From: Pempheris klunzingeri
Taxonomy: Eukaryota > Chordata > Actinopteri > Acropomatiformes > Pempheridae
DNA length: 64,000 nt
Assembly (NCBI RefSeq): GCF_042242105.1
Contig: NC_092031.1
Location: forward strand, 3,122,175 to 3,186,174
Reading direction: 5' to 3'
The translations under genes and the position numbers were made by a program. Shown here in pieces: positions 46,501 to 60,997 of this stretch (positions within the stretch are counted from its first letter, which is position 1; each line of letters opens with the position of its first letter). The notes beneath the pieces were generated by a model. The model was not told the DNA's origin, did no database searches, and worked only from the letters and a program-made list of their open reading frames with translations.

Positions 46501-49500
46501 GGTGAAGCTCATTTTGCAGCTGATGATTATTTTCATTGTGGATTAATCTGCTGATTATTTTCTCCGTTAATCCGTTGGTTGTTTGGTTTGTAAAAAAAAT
46601 AGAGAGAAATGTCGTCACAATGACCCAAAGTGACTGTTTCACAAAGCTTGTTTCGTCCAAACCTCTAAATCATTAAAAACACGTTAAAATAATCAAAAAG
46701 AAAAGCAGCAAATCCTCACATTTGCAAAAATGACTGAAATTACCATCAAAATAATTGCCAATAAATGTTCAATCAATCATCTAATTGTTTTAGATGCACT
46801 TAGATTCACTTTTAACAACAATATTTTATAAGCTCTTGGTGTGTTTTAACATTTCCTGAAACAGCTGCTCACTGTGGTTTTCAACAAACGGGAGGAAACA
46901 GTGTGTTTGTTGGGGACTATTTTCAGCAGTGGATTAATACATGTTAGGTGTGTGTGATTCAGTCAAACTAAAGCACAGTGTGATGAAGGAAAACGTCACC
47001 CGGTGCAACAGTGAGGCTCACAGATGTGTTTTTCATAGCTTTTGGTCAATAATTGATCTCTGTGGCGCAGAGGAAGAAGATCAATCAGGCGGCTTCATAG
47101 GATTTATTCAAAATATGGGATTTTTATCTGCCGTCTCACCCTTCGTTGTTCATCCACAGCAGGTTCGGTCCGAGGACGATGGCGATGTTCCCAGGCGTCA
47201 TCTTATTCACATCCTGGTATTCAGTCAGTTTGGAGAGGAATTTGATTAAATACCTGTTAATATAGATACAGGAAGTAGGTCAGTCAATGAAAACATTACC
47301 TAAAATCACATGTGTTTACTATGTACAGCCCTTTTCTCAGCATAATGAAGATGAATTTTTTCAGCAAATCTGATGAGTTTTGACTGTTTTTTTGACGTTA
47401 CTGTAAAGGTAGTCAAGCTTATCTGAAAGTTCCTCCACAAAAGAGGCGATACAGCTTGTAAATACGCAAGATATTTCTGGAAATGCATGAAATTAGCAGG
47501 AATGCTGCCTCGTTAGTGAGGCACTTTCTAGGGGTCTGACTCTGACATGTTGTCAGAGGGTATATTTGTAAAATGAGACGCATTAAGTGAGAAATGTGGG
47601 AAATAACAGAACAATACCAGGTCAGGTTTCCTGCCTTCTATAGGTTTAAATACGGTAAAAACCAAGACTTGGTGAATTTTACAGTCAGGTTTAGAACAAC
47701 AACAGTGTGCTCCTTCAACAACATGCCTTCATGAAGCAAAGCTTATTATCACAGCCAACTATTATTACTGTTTTCCAGTCTCCTCGTGGATTTTTCTGAG
47801 ATATATAAAAATGGGCTAGTGTGTTTCTGTGGCTCTGCAGGAGCAGCCGAGCCGAGTGACTCATCTCGAGCTGAACAGTTGAATGAACATCAGGCAGCTC
47901 ATTCCAGCGAGCAGCGATCATCTGGACAGGTCTGACAGGTCTCCTCAGAGGACGACCGTCTAAAAATACGCCCTATTTGTGCAATTCGATTATGACACTG
48001 ACAAGTGCTGCAGTATCTCGCTCCCTCAGTTTCTCTCCCATCACTTTCTCTCTCCCTCTTCCTCGGTGTGTCTCTCCTCTCTTTTCTTTTGATCATCAAA
48101 TCTCTGCGGTTCTTTTTAATCAAGCGGCAAATACAGCAACACCTCAGCCATAAGGCCTCGTTCCCGTTTCACACAGATCAATGTTTTTTTCTGGCAGGTG
48201 TCGATTAGAAAGCGACGATGCAGCCTGATGGAGGCTTGGAGTCATTTTTTCTTCACTGAAGAGGAGGAGGGAGGGAGGGAGGGAGGGAAGAGGGAGAACA
48301 GGCCCATGTTTTATCTGCGTTGATTAGATTGTTGATGCTTTGACACAAGTCTTGATTTGTAACCAACACCTTTAGATCCACCTTTCAAAAGTGCAGCTAA
48401 TTCACAGTGAACTGGATCACATATCTTAAGGTGAACTCTCAAAATGATTATTCACATAACAGTAGTGGAAATGCACAATAAAGGATAACTCATGCTATTC
48501 AAACCCACCAGACTCCATTGACAAAAACAGTAATTTCACCTAACGGAACACAGGAGTTGCTGGTCAACTGCTGCCTTGATTAGTTAGTTTGTTTGTGTTA
48601 TTGTGTGTCACACAAATATTGTGTTTGATCCAAAGTAACCGTTTAAAACACCAAAATCGCACAATAACACAAACAGGACTTTCTGGTCCATCACTGTCTT
48701 GATCAGTTAGTTTGTGTAAAATTACTGTTTTTCTTAATGGAGTCTGGTGGCATTGAACTGAGCACTTTAACTAAATGGCCACAAAGGATCATATTACAGC
48801 CATTACAGCTCTGCGGAGGCGATCTAGTGGATCAGTTCCAAATACCTTCAAATCATTTTGAACCAAAAAATTGTAAAAATGAGGTGAGGTTTAAAAACAG
48901 TCGCTCACTTGAAGTTGTTAAAGTTGGCTGGCGGTAGTTTCTCACAGGCGTTGAGGAGAGCCTGCAGTCTCTTGTCTTGATCTTGAATGCTGCCGGAGGA
49001 CAGAAAAAAAACAAGTGAATGAAAACAGAGGCTGAACGTGGGGAAAAGCTCAAAAGAAAAAAAAACAACACTGATGCAACAAGAACATGAGAAGAAGTGA
49101 GAAGATTCGCACTTGGAGGCCTGAATCCAGTCGTTGTAGACTTCGTAGGTCATTAATGGTTCAGGGAGCTCCCGCAGGTACGACTTCAAGGCACCTGGAG
49201 AGAAAATGAGATAAACGGTCTGTTATTTCTGTAGTGCAGACCGTTACTATGGCAGCGAAAGCAATGAAATCATTTTTAAAATCAATATTTTATATCAAAT
49301 GATTGATTTATTTGGTTCTACTTCATCTTAATCCCATGTCCGACTCCCGACATCTGACCGCCATCACCATTTATTAACTCCCACGAGAGCCACGAGGATG
49401 GATAATATATGATAATATATATTTCTGTTTACTCAAACTGAATTCTTCTTTGCATGATTCTAATTTCATTCAGTTCATGTGCTTTTTCCTGCACACACGC

Positions 49501-52500
49501 TTTGTCCCATGACACACATTTATAACTCCATACGGACCTACTCTATTAAAACTAGCACTTCTAAACAATCCATAAGATCCTTAAAGTAAAACTATGGGGA
49601 TATAAAACAGACTAAATAAACAAGGACAGATTTCTGAACAGATTTCTGAGATCTGAAATCAACTCTTTCATAAAATACGGTCAGAACAGGTTAATCATAA
49701 TCTAGAACATGTTATTACATTATTAGAGTTGTTAAATTGTTTGAAACCAACCTTTTAATACCTAAAACACGCTATTTAAAATCAGCTAGTTGTGTCAGAG
49801 GTGTTAATCAGGCGTTACATGAGGACTTCTTGGGTTAAATTCAAGGATAAAGCCGTAAAGGGACATTTCCAGAATATTTAAGAGGTCTGTGTGTGTCACC
49901 GTGGGCTCTTATGGGATAAACTGTTTCTGAACTCCGTTTGATGGGACTCGTCGGTGGAGGTGTAACGTTCCAGTGCTGACGAGGAAGACGACGGCTGACT
50001 GCGCTTCTCTCTGACTCGTCTCCTTCTCGCTCTGGTCTGCTGCCTTCGTTTCCCCCCCGGGGAAGCGTGGGATGGATGACAAACAACAGAGTCAGGGCAT
50101 CCCTCGCTGGGAGGCAGCAGTTTGTATAGGAGCACGTCCGCCCGTCTGGATCAGTGTATGTACAGACACGCTGTCTGTGGTGCTAAATACACACATTAAA
50201 CGTGCATTAGATGATGTAGAAGCTCCTCTAGTCTGATGCACTTGCAAAGAAAGAAAAGCCTGCTGCTTTTCATTAAGGCCGGTGGAAGATGAGCCACTGC
50301 ACCCCCCATCACGCCCGCTGGGACAGACTCACAAATTAGATTTGCTGTTAGATCTAACCCACTTTAATATGGGATCATTACGGAGGTATAGGACTCATCT
50401 CGAAGCCCAGTCTTTCTCCACATGCTCCAGTGAACACAGCTGATTGACTTTGATATGATATTTAATAAAAGAACATATTGTCCCTGATGGGTGAAAACAC
50501 TGCATCTCCAGCTCTTGTGGCTCTTCGTGCTGAAAAATGACCTTCACGATGCACCGAGCAGCTTTTCAAGACGTTTGACGCGTTTAGAAAATGCACACAT
50601 TTGCATGAGATCAGGAGTGTTTTCGGTTTAACATCTGTTACTAACCAGTTTGGCCGCTCAGAGCTCAAATAAAGAGATGCTGCCCACGAGCCACGACTCC
50701 TACGACAGGTCTCAAATTCTCTTAAATCCTCATATGTTCCACTTAAGAATGAATCTGTTCAGTGGTTCTTGCATGAAACTCAATTAGTATCATATGGAAA
50801 TCACAGCATAAACCAGAAAAGTGTTTATTAAAAATGTGTCTGTACTGAAATAAATGTAAAAGTTTCCAGAATTTCTTCCAAAATCTAAATATTTTAGAAT
50901 TATTTCTGCACTTTTAAGCAACGTGGAGGAGCTCGTTGGTATTTCTGATAACTTTTGTGACACTTAAAAAGGTTTTTCTGTCTAAAGACGAGTTAAAAGC
51001 ACCTGAATGTCTCTTACTGCTTATCTAACTCTCTCATTTTTAAAGACAGATAGGCTGTATACATTTTTAATTATTATATATTTTTCCCTCATATTCTGTA
51101 TTGTAAATTTACCTCTATAATATATGTATATCTATATTTTTTTATTTTGTATTCAGGTTTCTTGATTATGTACAAATACCTCAAGTGTTCACAGTACGTC
51201 TCTTTTAAATGGCTGCTTTACTTATTCAGTATCAGATGAGGTAGTAAAGATGATCAGAAACATTCATTTATCCACAGATTTCCTCTTCACCTGATTCATA
51301 GACGAGTCCTGTTGTGAACTGGGTCGTGATAGTTTGTCGTTTTTTAAAAAAATAAGCCCTCAGTGTAGTCATATCAAGCCATCATCGCTGTTAAAGGGCT
51401 GTACGTGCCTTTTTATTGGCTATTTGTGTTTAGAGAATCATAATCAAAAGTATGTGAACACAAACAAGGAATTGCTCTTGTTCACTTAAACATAAAGCTG
51501 AACAAAGCAAACACAAATTTAACTTAATGATATATAAATACTTAGATGTAGATGTGACGAAGACAGAAAAAGCACGAGTACTCAGGCTGCCATCGTGGAT
51601 AATAAGAGAATCTTTTGTGTGTCCTATATGTGAAAATAATAACAAACTCTTGATGTTCTGTTCCTGGAGCAGCGATTATACTGGAGGCACCTGCAGATAT
51701 CTGAGGGCTTCTTCAGTGACGTGTCGCAAAAATGACAAATTTAAGAATGCGTTCTTCCCGAGCTAAAAATATTTCCCATAGCTCCCGAAAAAGTCGTTAT
51801 TTCAGAGATAGACGGTTTTCATCTGACAACGGCGTTATGCAGCAGTCAGCTCCGATAAAGACAAGCACCATCCTCAAAATAATAGTAATAAAGAATAAAA
51901 AAAAAATCAATAAACAGCATCTCAGAAGCTTCCGTTTCTTTTGTAGTCTGATTTAAAAGCAAATCAGTGACAGAAACAAGACGACACAGAAAGCAGATCT
52001 TGTTTTGTGTTGCAGCTCCTGCAGAGGATGAGCGATCAGTCTGACACTAATCTCAGTTATATTTGGAATTTATCACCACACATTCTTGGGATCCTTTTTT
52101 TTTTTTTTATTGTATATGTTGAATAAAAAAAAAGAAATACAGCTTTTCTTGCTGCCGAGCTGAATCCTAATCGAGTGGTAAAAGTAATCTTTAAACTCTC
52201 ATGTTGAAAATTACCTTTAAAAAGGAGGAATTTATTCTGCTGAGGGTGACGAATGACAGCAGCAGAATCTCTAATGTGTGCAGGAGAAACAAAACACAAA
52301 CAGTAAAAGGGATAAAAAATATATTTATGTTTAAATATATTAGGGATTTCTTTGGCTACCGGCAGATCATTTGGCAGCTTAATTGTTTTGTTCATTCTTT
52401 TCTCCTCCTCTTCATGGAAGTGAAGGAGGTTGGGTAGATGTCTCATTAACAACTCATGACTCTGCCTCTGCAAGACAAGCTTCCCCCCCCCGTTCTCTAG

Positions 52501-53903
52501 ACAGCGCTAACCAGTCGTCATGGCAACGGACGGGGGATGTGGCGGCGCTCACCTGCGATGGCGTGCGGGTCAGCCGAGTACTCCTGGACGTCGAGCACCC
52601 CGCAGTCCAGCGACGCCTTCAGCTTCTTCAGTTTGGAGGCCGACGGAGCGACTCGGAACAAACCCTGAGACACAAGACAACGGCGGCACGAGTCAGACGC
52701 CACTTCTCTCCTCCCACAGTCAGGAGATGAAGACTTTGACATTAAATATAAATATATTTGCAAAACATTTTGGACAACAGCAGCAGTTCTGGTATCAACA
52801 AGGTCAATATTACACACTACAGGTGAGTTAGGTCGGCTAGATATCAGCATGAAACCTCCCCAGTTGACTCACAATGAGAAAACTATTTTTTTTGTATAAC
52901 AAGTTCTCTGAAATTTTAGGTTTAAATATGCAAATGAGGAATCTTCAAATTAAATATGTGCACGTTTGCACACATTTCCATAACAAAAGTCTAACATTGT
53001 GTTTTTGTTCACATATTAGAGAGGAAATGTTGGATATCTTTTTCATCACTCCATAAATGTTTCAGGAATAAAATTTTCCGGCTCTGAATGATATGTGAAC
53101 AAACCCCTCTGTAAAAACCTTTAGAATAGATATATAATAGATATAAATATAAGTTTGGTGCTAATGAAGTGGAGATTTGTGGCTCAGAGTCTTATTTTGA
53201 GACAACAGCCTTTAAAAGGTGTTCAGTTAGGAGAAATCTGCAGACAAAAAGAGACAAAATGAAGTGAAACAAACACCTAAATGTGTGTTTTCAACGTTTT
53301 TGTTCCACTAGACTGAAAGAAGATGTGTCATGAATGTAAAATTGGCCAAAATCTCAAAATTGACCAGTGCATGACCAAACCATGGCGCTGCCTGTGGTGT
53401 CCCGCCACGCAGGAATCATTTACTTTCCACTGCCACACAAACTGCAACCTCTGAGTTCAGCACCAACAACTCATCTGATAATCAGCTTTAGATTAAACTG
53501 AACAAATCCTTCTCTGCAGCATAAAACATTATCCATAATGAACAACAAACGTCAAATTACAGTCCAATTACTGCAGAATGGAAATGAACTTATACATAAT
53601 GATGCATTTTTCTTTAAATCTCATAAAGAGTTGTTTACTGTAACCTCAACATGCCTCCATTAAACAATCGTTACATGCTGAGCGATTAAAGCTGCACGCT
53701 GGCCTGACGACATGATGAAATTAGAGCATTTCTTACCATCACACATTAATTAAAACAGCAAAGGGCTATTTATTTCAGGCTTTAGGCAAATTGCTTTGAG
53801 GAAACCAAACAGCTGCCTCTGTAGGACTCGTTAGACACCTTTCCCCTCCGTGGATTCATTTCGGCGGCGACATCTGCAACGTTTCTCACCAGTAAATTTG
53901 TTT

Positions 53904-53953
<50 letters not shown>

Positions 53954-56900
53954 GTGCAAAACAGATGCAGCGTGTTTGTCGTGCAGTCTGACCTCCTCCT
54001 GCATGCCGCACTCCAGCAGCATGGTGACACAGGCCTCGATGGGAAAGGCAATATCTCTCCCGCTGAGCGCTAAGTGTTCCTCTAATGGTTTCCCATAGCA
54101 CGGTTTCTCCACCCAGGTCTCTGTCAAACACACACAAACACACACACACACACAGTTTCAGGATGTTGTTACACTTGAATACAAATGCTTTTTCTCTACG
54201 GCTGCAGAAAGTCACCAAACCAAAGAGGAAATTTGCACTGAGCTGCTATTTCATCAGGTATCAGATAAAACTAATGCAGTCTTATAAACTAATGAATATA
54301 AAACCTGCCTTCATCAAGTTTACAGTTTTCTGTTTTTGCTAGTGTGTCTAATATATCACTCACTGTAATGGGATACAGTTCAACAGTACTGCAAACTACA
54401 GCCTCCACAAAGTGACCAAACAGTTGGATCAACACCACTCTAAAAACAGTTTCAACCAAACTTGACTTTTTAAGCCTTCATGACGTATTAAACTGTCAGT
54501 AAAACATTAGATACAGCTCAGAAATGTTAGTAGTACCACTAAAAACAGTGTGTAAAGTGACTGAGAACATAAAATGAAATAAAAATGGCCCAAAAAGCTC
54601 CTCATTAACGATCATATTGGCAGAACATGTCCTATTTGGAGAAGTCTTACTTATTACTCCTCCTCCAACTTCTAAAAGCACTTAAAGCACTATACAAGTG
54701 CAGTTACCACTCACCATGGCTAAGATATGGCCATTACCCCATTCCCCTATTTATACTGCTGGTAAATATAGGGTTGTATCATCTGCATAACATGACAGCT
54801 CTTAAACAGAATAGACAGAAAAGAAAACAACAGAATAGTGAATGAATGAAAGAAGGGAGGGACAGATAAGAAAAAAGCAAAGTTTAACTAACTAATATCA
54901 TAAAAACTCACCCTAACCAGGTAGTCAGACTAGTTCGTATTAGTTCACGTGATATGATTTGTCAGTTTAGTCCACATTGGTAAAGATCTGTGCATTTTTA
55001 TGAGAGTGGCGGCTTAACTTTGACTGCTGCTCATTTGCTCACAGATATGTGACATCATGGATGAAAACCTTAGACTTTAATCTATGTTTTCAGGTGCTTT
55101 ACCCTGCAGAAAAGCATACTGGCTGAGCAGGATAGTTGCTGAGATGATGTATGTAATTTCTCAGTTCAAGAGGTGCACTTTTCACCTGTGTTCCCACTGA
55201 TGCTGAGGACTTAAAGGCTCAGTATGTACCAGATGATTTTAGTGTCCACAGTGTTGAAGCTGTAATTAAAACAGCTAAACTCAAACAGCGGGACGCTGAA
55301 CTGATCATAAACACATGCAGGCCTAAGCACTGGCTGAGAGGAGGACGAGTGACAAAACAGACTGAAACATGAGTGTGTTGGTCTCAAACTCACCCTGATG
55401 GGCTTTGATCTGGGGCAAAACACTCTGCAGCAGCTCTAATGACTTCCTGTGGTACTCTGCCTGGACCTCTATCAGCTGGGCAGAGAGACAGAGAGAGACC
55501 AGAGAGTCTGTGATGGACAAGCAGAATATTTCCATCTCTTCACAAATGCCTGGAGAGTCTGGAGAGACGGTGTGCTTACCGTCTGGAAGTAGCTTGCATA
55601 GTCAATTTCTTTGGCCACAAAACTGTACATGTCTGCTGATAACTGATCCTGGTGAGAGACAAACATACTTATACATGAGCAACGAGGAGGCAGGAGACTC
55701 AGACAAACATAAAACATGTCTAACAGCATTTTGACTTAATTAACTACACTAATGATGGCTGTGGATTGTGTACGCTGGCTAACTGGGACACTTAATGTAG
55801 CTGAGTCTGTATTCATGTTATTAGTTATTTACACTGTATGTTTTTTTGTTGTTTAAAAGGTCAAAACATGTGAATACACAGTAAAATCTATGAAACTTAT
55901 ATTTATCCTGTCTATTGAGAAATTATAGAACTAGAAATCAGGCAGCGATATATCTAATCTGCATTTTGATGTGAAAACACTAAATTAATCCTTTTTTTTG
56001 CAGGACATCTACATTAAATCTTTGTGCAAGGATTAACTGTCCAAAGATTTGAAGTTACAGCTACAGTTTGTCACTGTAAGCAACTCCTTTCACATTACAC
56101 AGAGGCATATGAAGCATTGTTAATCTGGATGTCCAATCAGTGAATCAGTGTTTGTTGGTAAATGTAGTCACTTGAAGAACTGAATACCTCAGTTTGTGCT
56201 TTATTGATCTCTGTGGCAAAATCTGTTGTACTTCCTGGTCTCCAGCGGCGTCATCAGAGTCACTGGTGACCAGGAAGAACTACAGACTCGTTTTGGTTGA
56301 GTCTTTAGGGCCGTCTGTGGCCGATGCGGACCCGAGGAGAGTCGAGCAGGGAGGATTTTGGGGTTGGAAGTGAGAAATTCTCATAAAATGCATCATGGTG
56401 AATGTAGGCACTGCTGGCATGGCTCTGTGAGCAGGATAACTCAGCTTTCTCGGTCAATATAACACGCACCGAGGGATTTACTGCTAGTTTTTGGCTACTT
56501 TTACCATCAACACTGGTTGGAAATCAGCATAAAACGTAGCAAAGTTTTCCTTTAATATAGAAATATTGATTAGTGCAGCTTTAACTCTAATTCTAAGACA
56601 ATTAACTTATATCATTATGGAAATAAATCGTGAGTGAAGGTGAGCACTGACTCGACAGATCTCCATGCGGTTGGCTGCCTCCTCCATCTCTTCCCTGAGG
56701 TGGTCGGCCTTGGCTCCTGTTGGCTGCAGGTTGCTGGACAGTCCTGAGGACTTGGTGGACTGATAATACCTGATAATAACAACATGCTTTCTGTCAGCAT
56801 TACTATGGATTTGAGAATTGCGTTAGAATAAACAGACACTGATGAACTCGGCATGTTAAACTAAACAAAGACAGTTTTCATTTGCCTTCAGCAGCTTAAG

Positions 56901-59900
56901 GCATTTGCTCCTGAGAGAGATAATCAACAACAACAGCATCTGACAGCTTCTCTCACAAAATGAGTCACTGCAAACAAGTGAAACTTTTTTTTTTTTTTTT
57001 TTTTTTGAAAAGCCAGTGGATTACTTAAGTCTTCGGCTGACAAAATGCAAACACTTGACTGTCTATATATACCCTCAATTCATTCAACTTAAGCTGTTTT
57101 TCTCCCTTCCCCTCTCTGAGGCTTTCTGTCTGAGCTGTGTCTCTCTGGGTGGAGATAATATGTCGCGCTGCCAGAGGAGCTCAGCACACAGCGGCATGAT
57201 GGGAAAAATTGTCTCCGATTTGGGTCACTTAAAAAAAAAAAAAAAAAAAGTCTGACTGACTGGACTGCAGAAGAGAGGAGAATCACATTTCTCACAGTGG
57301 CATGGAAATGACAGAGAATCAGAAGAAAGAAAGTGTGGTGGTTCTGAGTTTCTGCGATCAGAAAACAGTTTGTGTTTGAACAGGAGAGAGAGAAATCTAC
57401 ACCGACATGACGATTACAGCAAATCTCCTGAAGTCAAAGTATCCACAATAACGACCTGTTGGACTCTGGAGGATGGACAAGTGACGAAAACACAAAGCCT
57501 CAACATATTCTTTTATCTACAGTATAATTAGACTCTTTACTTAAAGGAGTTACTTAAAACACAATGTATCCTTGAGCTGTGACAAAAAATGCTTTTCCCC
57601 TCATCATAAATAAGTATTTTGAAACCTCAGCGTCCACGTTTCTCTTCTTCTTCACTGTAAACTGGTTAAACAAAACGATGTCGTACTAGAGGTCAAAAAA
57701 TCATTACATGGACGACCAGATTCACCTTAAAAACAACGACCGTGATGGGGATCATTAGAGTAAACTAGTCATGAAGAGGACATCCCTTAAACTTGAATTA
57801 CTGCCTCAAGGTTGTTTGCCTCCACCAACCAGTCAAATGTGAAAAATGGTCCCAATCTCTCCTTCTGTTCCTGAGTTATGGCTTTGGATGATGGCCAGAA
57901 AAGTCTTTTTCAAGAACATTACGATGCCACGGTGAAGAGAATCTCCATTACTTCATCCCATTCATGTGAAATGATGTCATAATTAGCCAATGAATTCTTG
58001 AGTTGTGGCCAAAAATGGGTTTTATGTGACGTTCGAGCACCAAAATCTAATCAGTTCATCTTTGAATTCGAGTGGATGTTTGTTCCAGATTTGAAGAAAT
58101 TCATGAGAATTTGACAGAGTAGAAAACATAATGCCACCAGCACAGAGGCATAAAAAATATATATACATATAAATAAACATTTGGTGAGAAGTTAGCCATG
58201 CTAGCAGCATAGCTAATGTGAATCCAACTAAATAAAGAATAAATAATAAAGAAAATACCTGTTCTTTTTGCCCTTACTACTAGATTTCTAAATAATTCTT
58301 TAGGCTTTACAGGCTGATGAATAACAGGGAGCACAGAGGTGTGCATGATGCATGAATTTAAAGATTTAGAGAAGGAATTTAATTGAATTTAAAGAATTCT
58401 TTAAATGGTGCAGAAAGTTTTAAAGAGCAAAACCCACAATGACTTGATCGGACTAACATGTATTGTGTGCATCTCTTATTCCTCTGTTTGGGTGTTTTCA
58501 TGCGATCTGTTGACAATAACACAAATAAATAACATCACCAGGCTTATCCTTTAAGCAGAAAGGATTAAATTCACCAAAAGTGCCATTATCTAAGGTTTTC
58601 ACACTCTGACGGCAGACTGCGGTGTGAAACGTGTCGGCTGATCCACACGGACGTGGTCACAGCTTCACTGCCTGCAATCAAATCCCGGTGACATTCAGTG
58701 GGAAGCCTCAGGACCAGACTTTTCACAGGGGATGGAGTTTCTCAGATCACAGCCAAGACTCTTTCTCACACACAAGTCAGAAGTCCCACATAGTAACAGA
58801 CTCACCGTGTGCGCGCAGAGTCCATGTCCAGGACCAGTTTCGCTAAATGTTTCCTTTGTTTCTGGATATTTGGGATTTCCACCTGAGAGGACAGAGAGGT
58901 TTTTACTTCAGTCTGTTGTTTGTTGGTGTGAAAGAGCACGAGAAACACACTCAGTATTGTCGGAGGCTTTGCACCTGCAAAAACCAGCCCTGCGGCGCTG
59001 TTTCTCGGTCTCATGAAGATTAGTTTACTGGCTAATTTACAGAGAAATCAGCGTCTACTGCACAGCACATTCAGTATTAAGACACATGTGGGTGCTTTTC
59101 TGCATAGAAAGTGCAGGTTTCAAGTTCAGGGACTCTAAACTCTTAATTAAAGGGCACAAATTAAACATTTTCCTCCGATAATTTGATCAGTCTGGTTGAA
59201 ACATTTTGCAGCATGAGTTTATTTATTAAGTGAAAAACACAAGCTACATCCCTAATTAAGTCAGATGTGTTATCAACAAATAAGGAGCTGTATAAAAAGT
59301 CTGAGGATCATATTGAATTATATAAAATTATGCCAAACACAGTTCAGAATTATACACATATGTTATGTACATATATTGATTATCATAGTAAACCAGTTAG
59401 ACTTCAAAATGGGACTCATGGATGATAAAAGCTGCTGGAAGTCTAAAAATGACGCTGGTACTTTTACGGGAAGTAAATATTTCTTAATATATGGTATTTT
59501 ATTTACAGTTTTCCCCTCTTCACAGCTTATTTTACCTATATTAGCTACTTTTCTTTGGTTTTGTTACCTACTCGTCATTGAATTACTGTAATATGTTGTC
59601 TTGGGTTGCATCATGTTGTTTTATCTATTGAAAAAGTTTCTAAAATACTAATACATCAGATCACAGAGACTTCATATGGTTTTCTGCCTTTTTCTAATTA
59701 ATCAATTAATACCACGGTGTCGTTTCTGTACCTCTGCGAGGTCGTACAGGGGCTCGATGACGTCTCTCTCGATGGTGAGCTCGAAGAAGATGAGCTCCTG
59801 AGCGAGTTTGTCCTGCGTCTCGCCGCAGAGCTTCAGCATCTTCCTGCAGCAGACGACGGGCCCACGAAACATCAGTAAACATGACGATCAAACACTGAAA

Positions 59901-60598
59901 CGTGGCTCTCTGAGGGTGTCGCTGCCACAGCGCTCCTCGATAATACGATAACTCTTTTACATGTTTGACTTTCTGTCTGTGAGCGCTGTTAGAATTAATT
60001 ATTTTAATCTTATTGATGTGTTGGCCTGGGGCTCAACGCACAGCAACTTTAGACACAAACAGACAAAAACACAAGCGAATAACAATTAAAATCTGAAAGG
60101 TAAGAAAACAGCTTCTTAAATCTGACAACACACGAAGGCTGCAAAGTGAGAAAAATGATATTTTAGATTAGATTATTGTTGCAGTTGTTTAACTGGTATC
60201 CTTGTGTGAACCTTTTCCTGAAAACTAAAAAAAAACATATTAGTATTTCGGTAAAATGAACTCTTTTCCATTGTGCTCCGTGTGACCTTCAGTGTTTCTG
60301 TATGTTTGTGGAGATTATTTTCTAAATGTGGTGAATGTGACTTCAAACTCCTGAAGATTGATTTCTTCATTAGCTTGCATTTACTGCGTTGAACTCTCAG
60401 AGCTACTAGATAATAAGTCTTTCCTGGTTAAATGGAGGCGAAACTGGGGATTTAGGAATAGTTCACATTTACAGTGGAGGATAAGTTTGGTCCTCATCTG
60501 ACTGCATTTCTGGACCTGAATGGAAAATCAGTTCTGGGTCACTGGGTGATAAAAATTCTTGTCCATGTCGGGGACAGGCAATCAAAGATCATGTAAAT

Positions 60599-60653
<55 letters not shown>

Positions 60654-60771
60654 CACCCTAGTAGAGACTCGTCCCCGAGCACAGCCGCCCCCTCCACCAT
60701 ACATTGTGCTAAAGTTGTGAGAGGAAGCTTCTTCTGCACAAAAACAAACAAACACACACATACACACACAC

Positions 60772-60824
<53 letters not shown>

Positions 60825-60939
60825 AAGGATGAATCAGCCGTCACACTCTGCTGAACGTGTCGTGCTCCACACTGAAAACAAAAATCTGTAATTAACAAAT
60901 GAAATTAATCACACACAATCTGTAACACAAGCACGTTAC

Positions 60940-60997
<58 letters not shown>

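Noticed and set aside
52057-52473. 138-codon minus-strand ORF in an ARHGAP44 intron
   Set aside because: It is AT-rich with homopolymer-derived Lys and Phe runs and no domain; chance ORF.
60582-60898. Several ORFs with HTHTHT or VCVCVC runs
   Set aside because: They are translations of CA/GT tracts around a real minus-strand exon.
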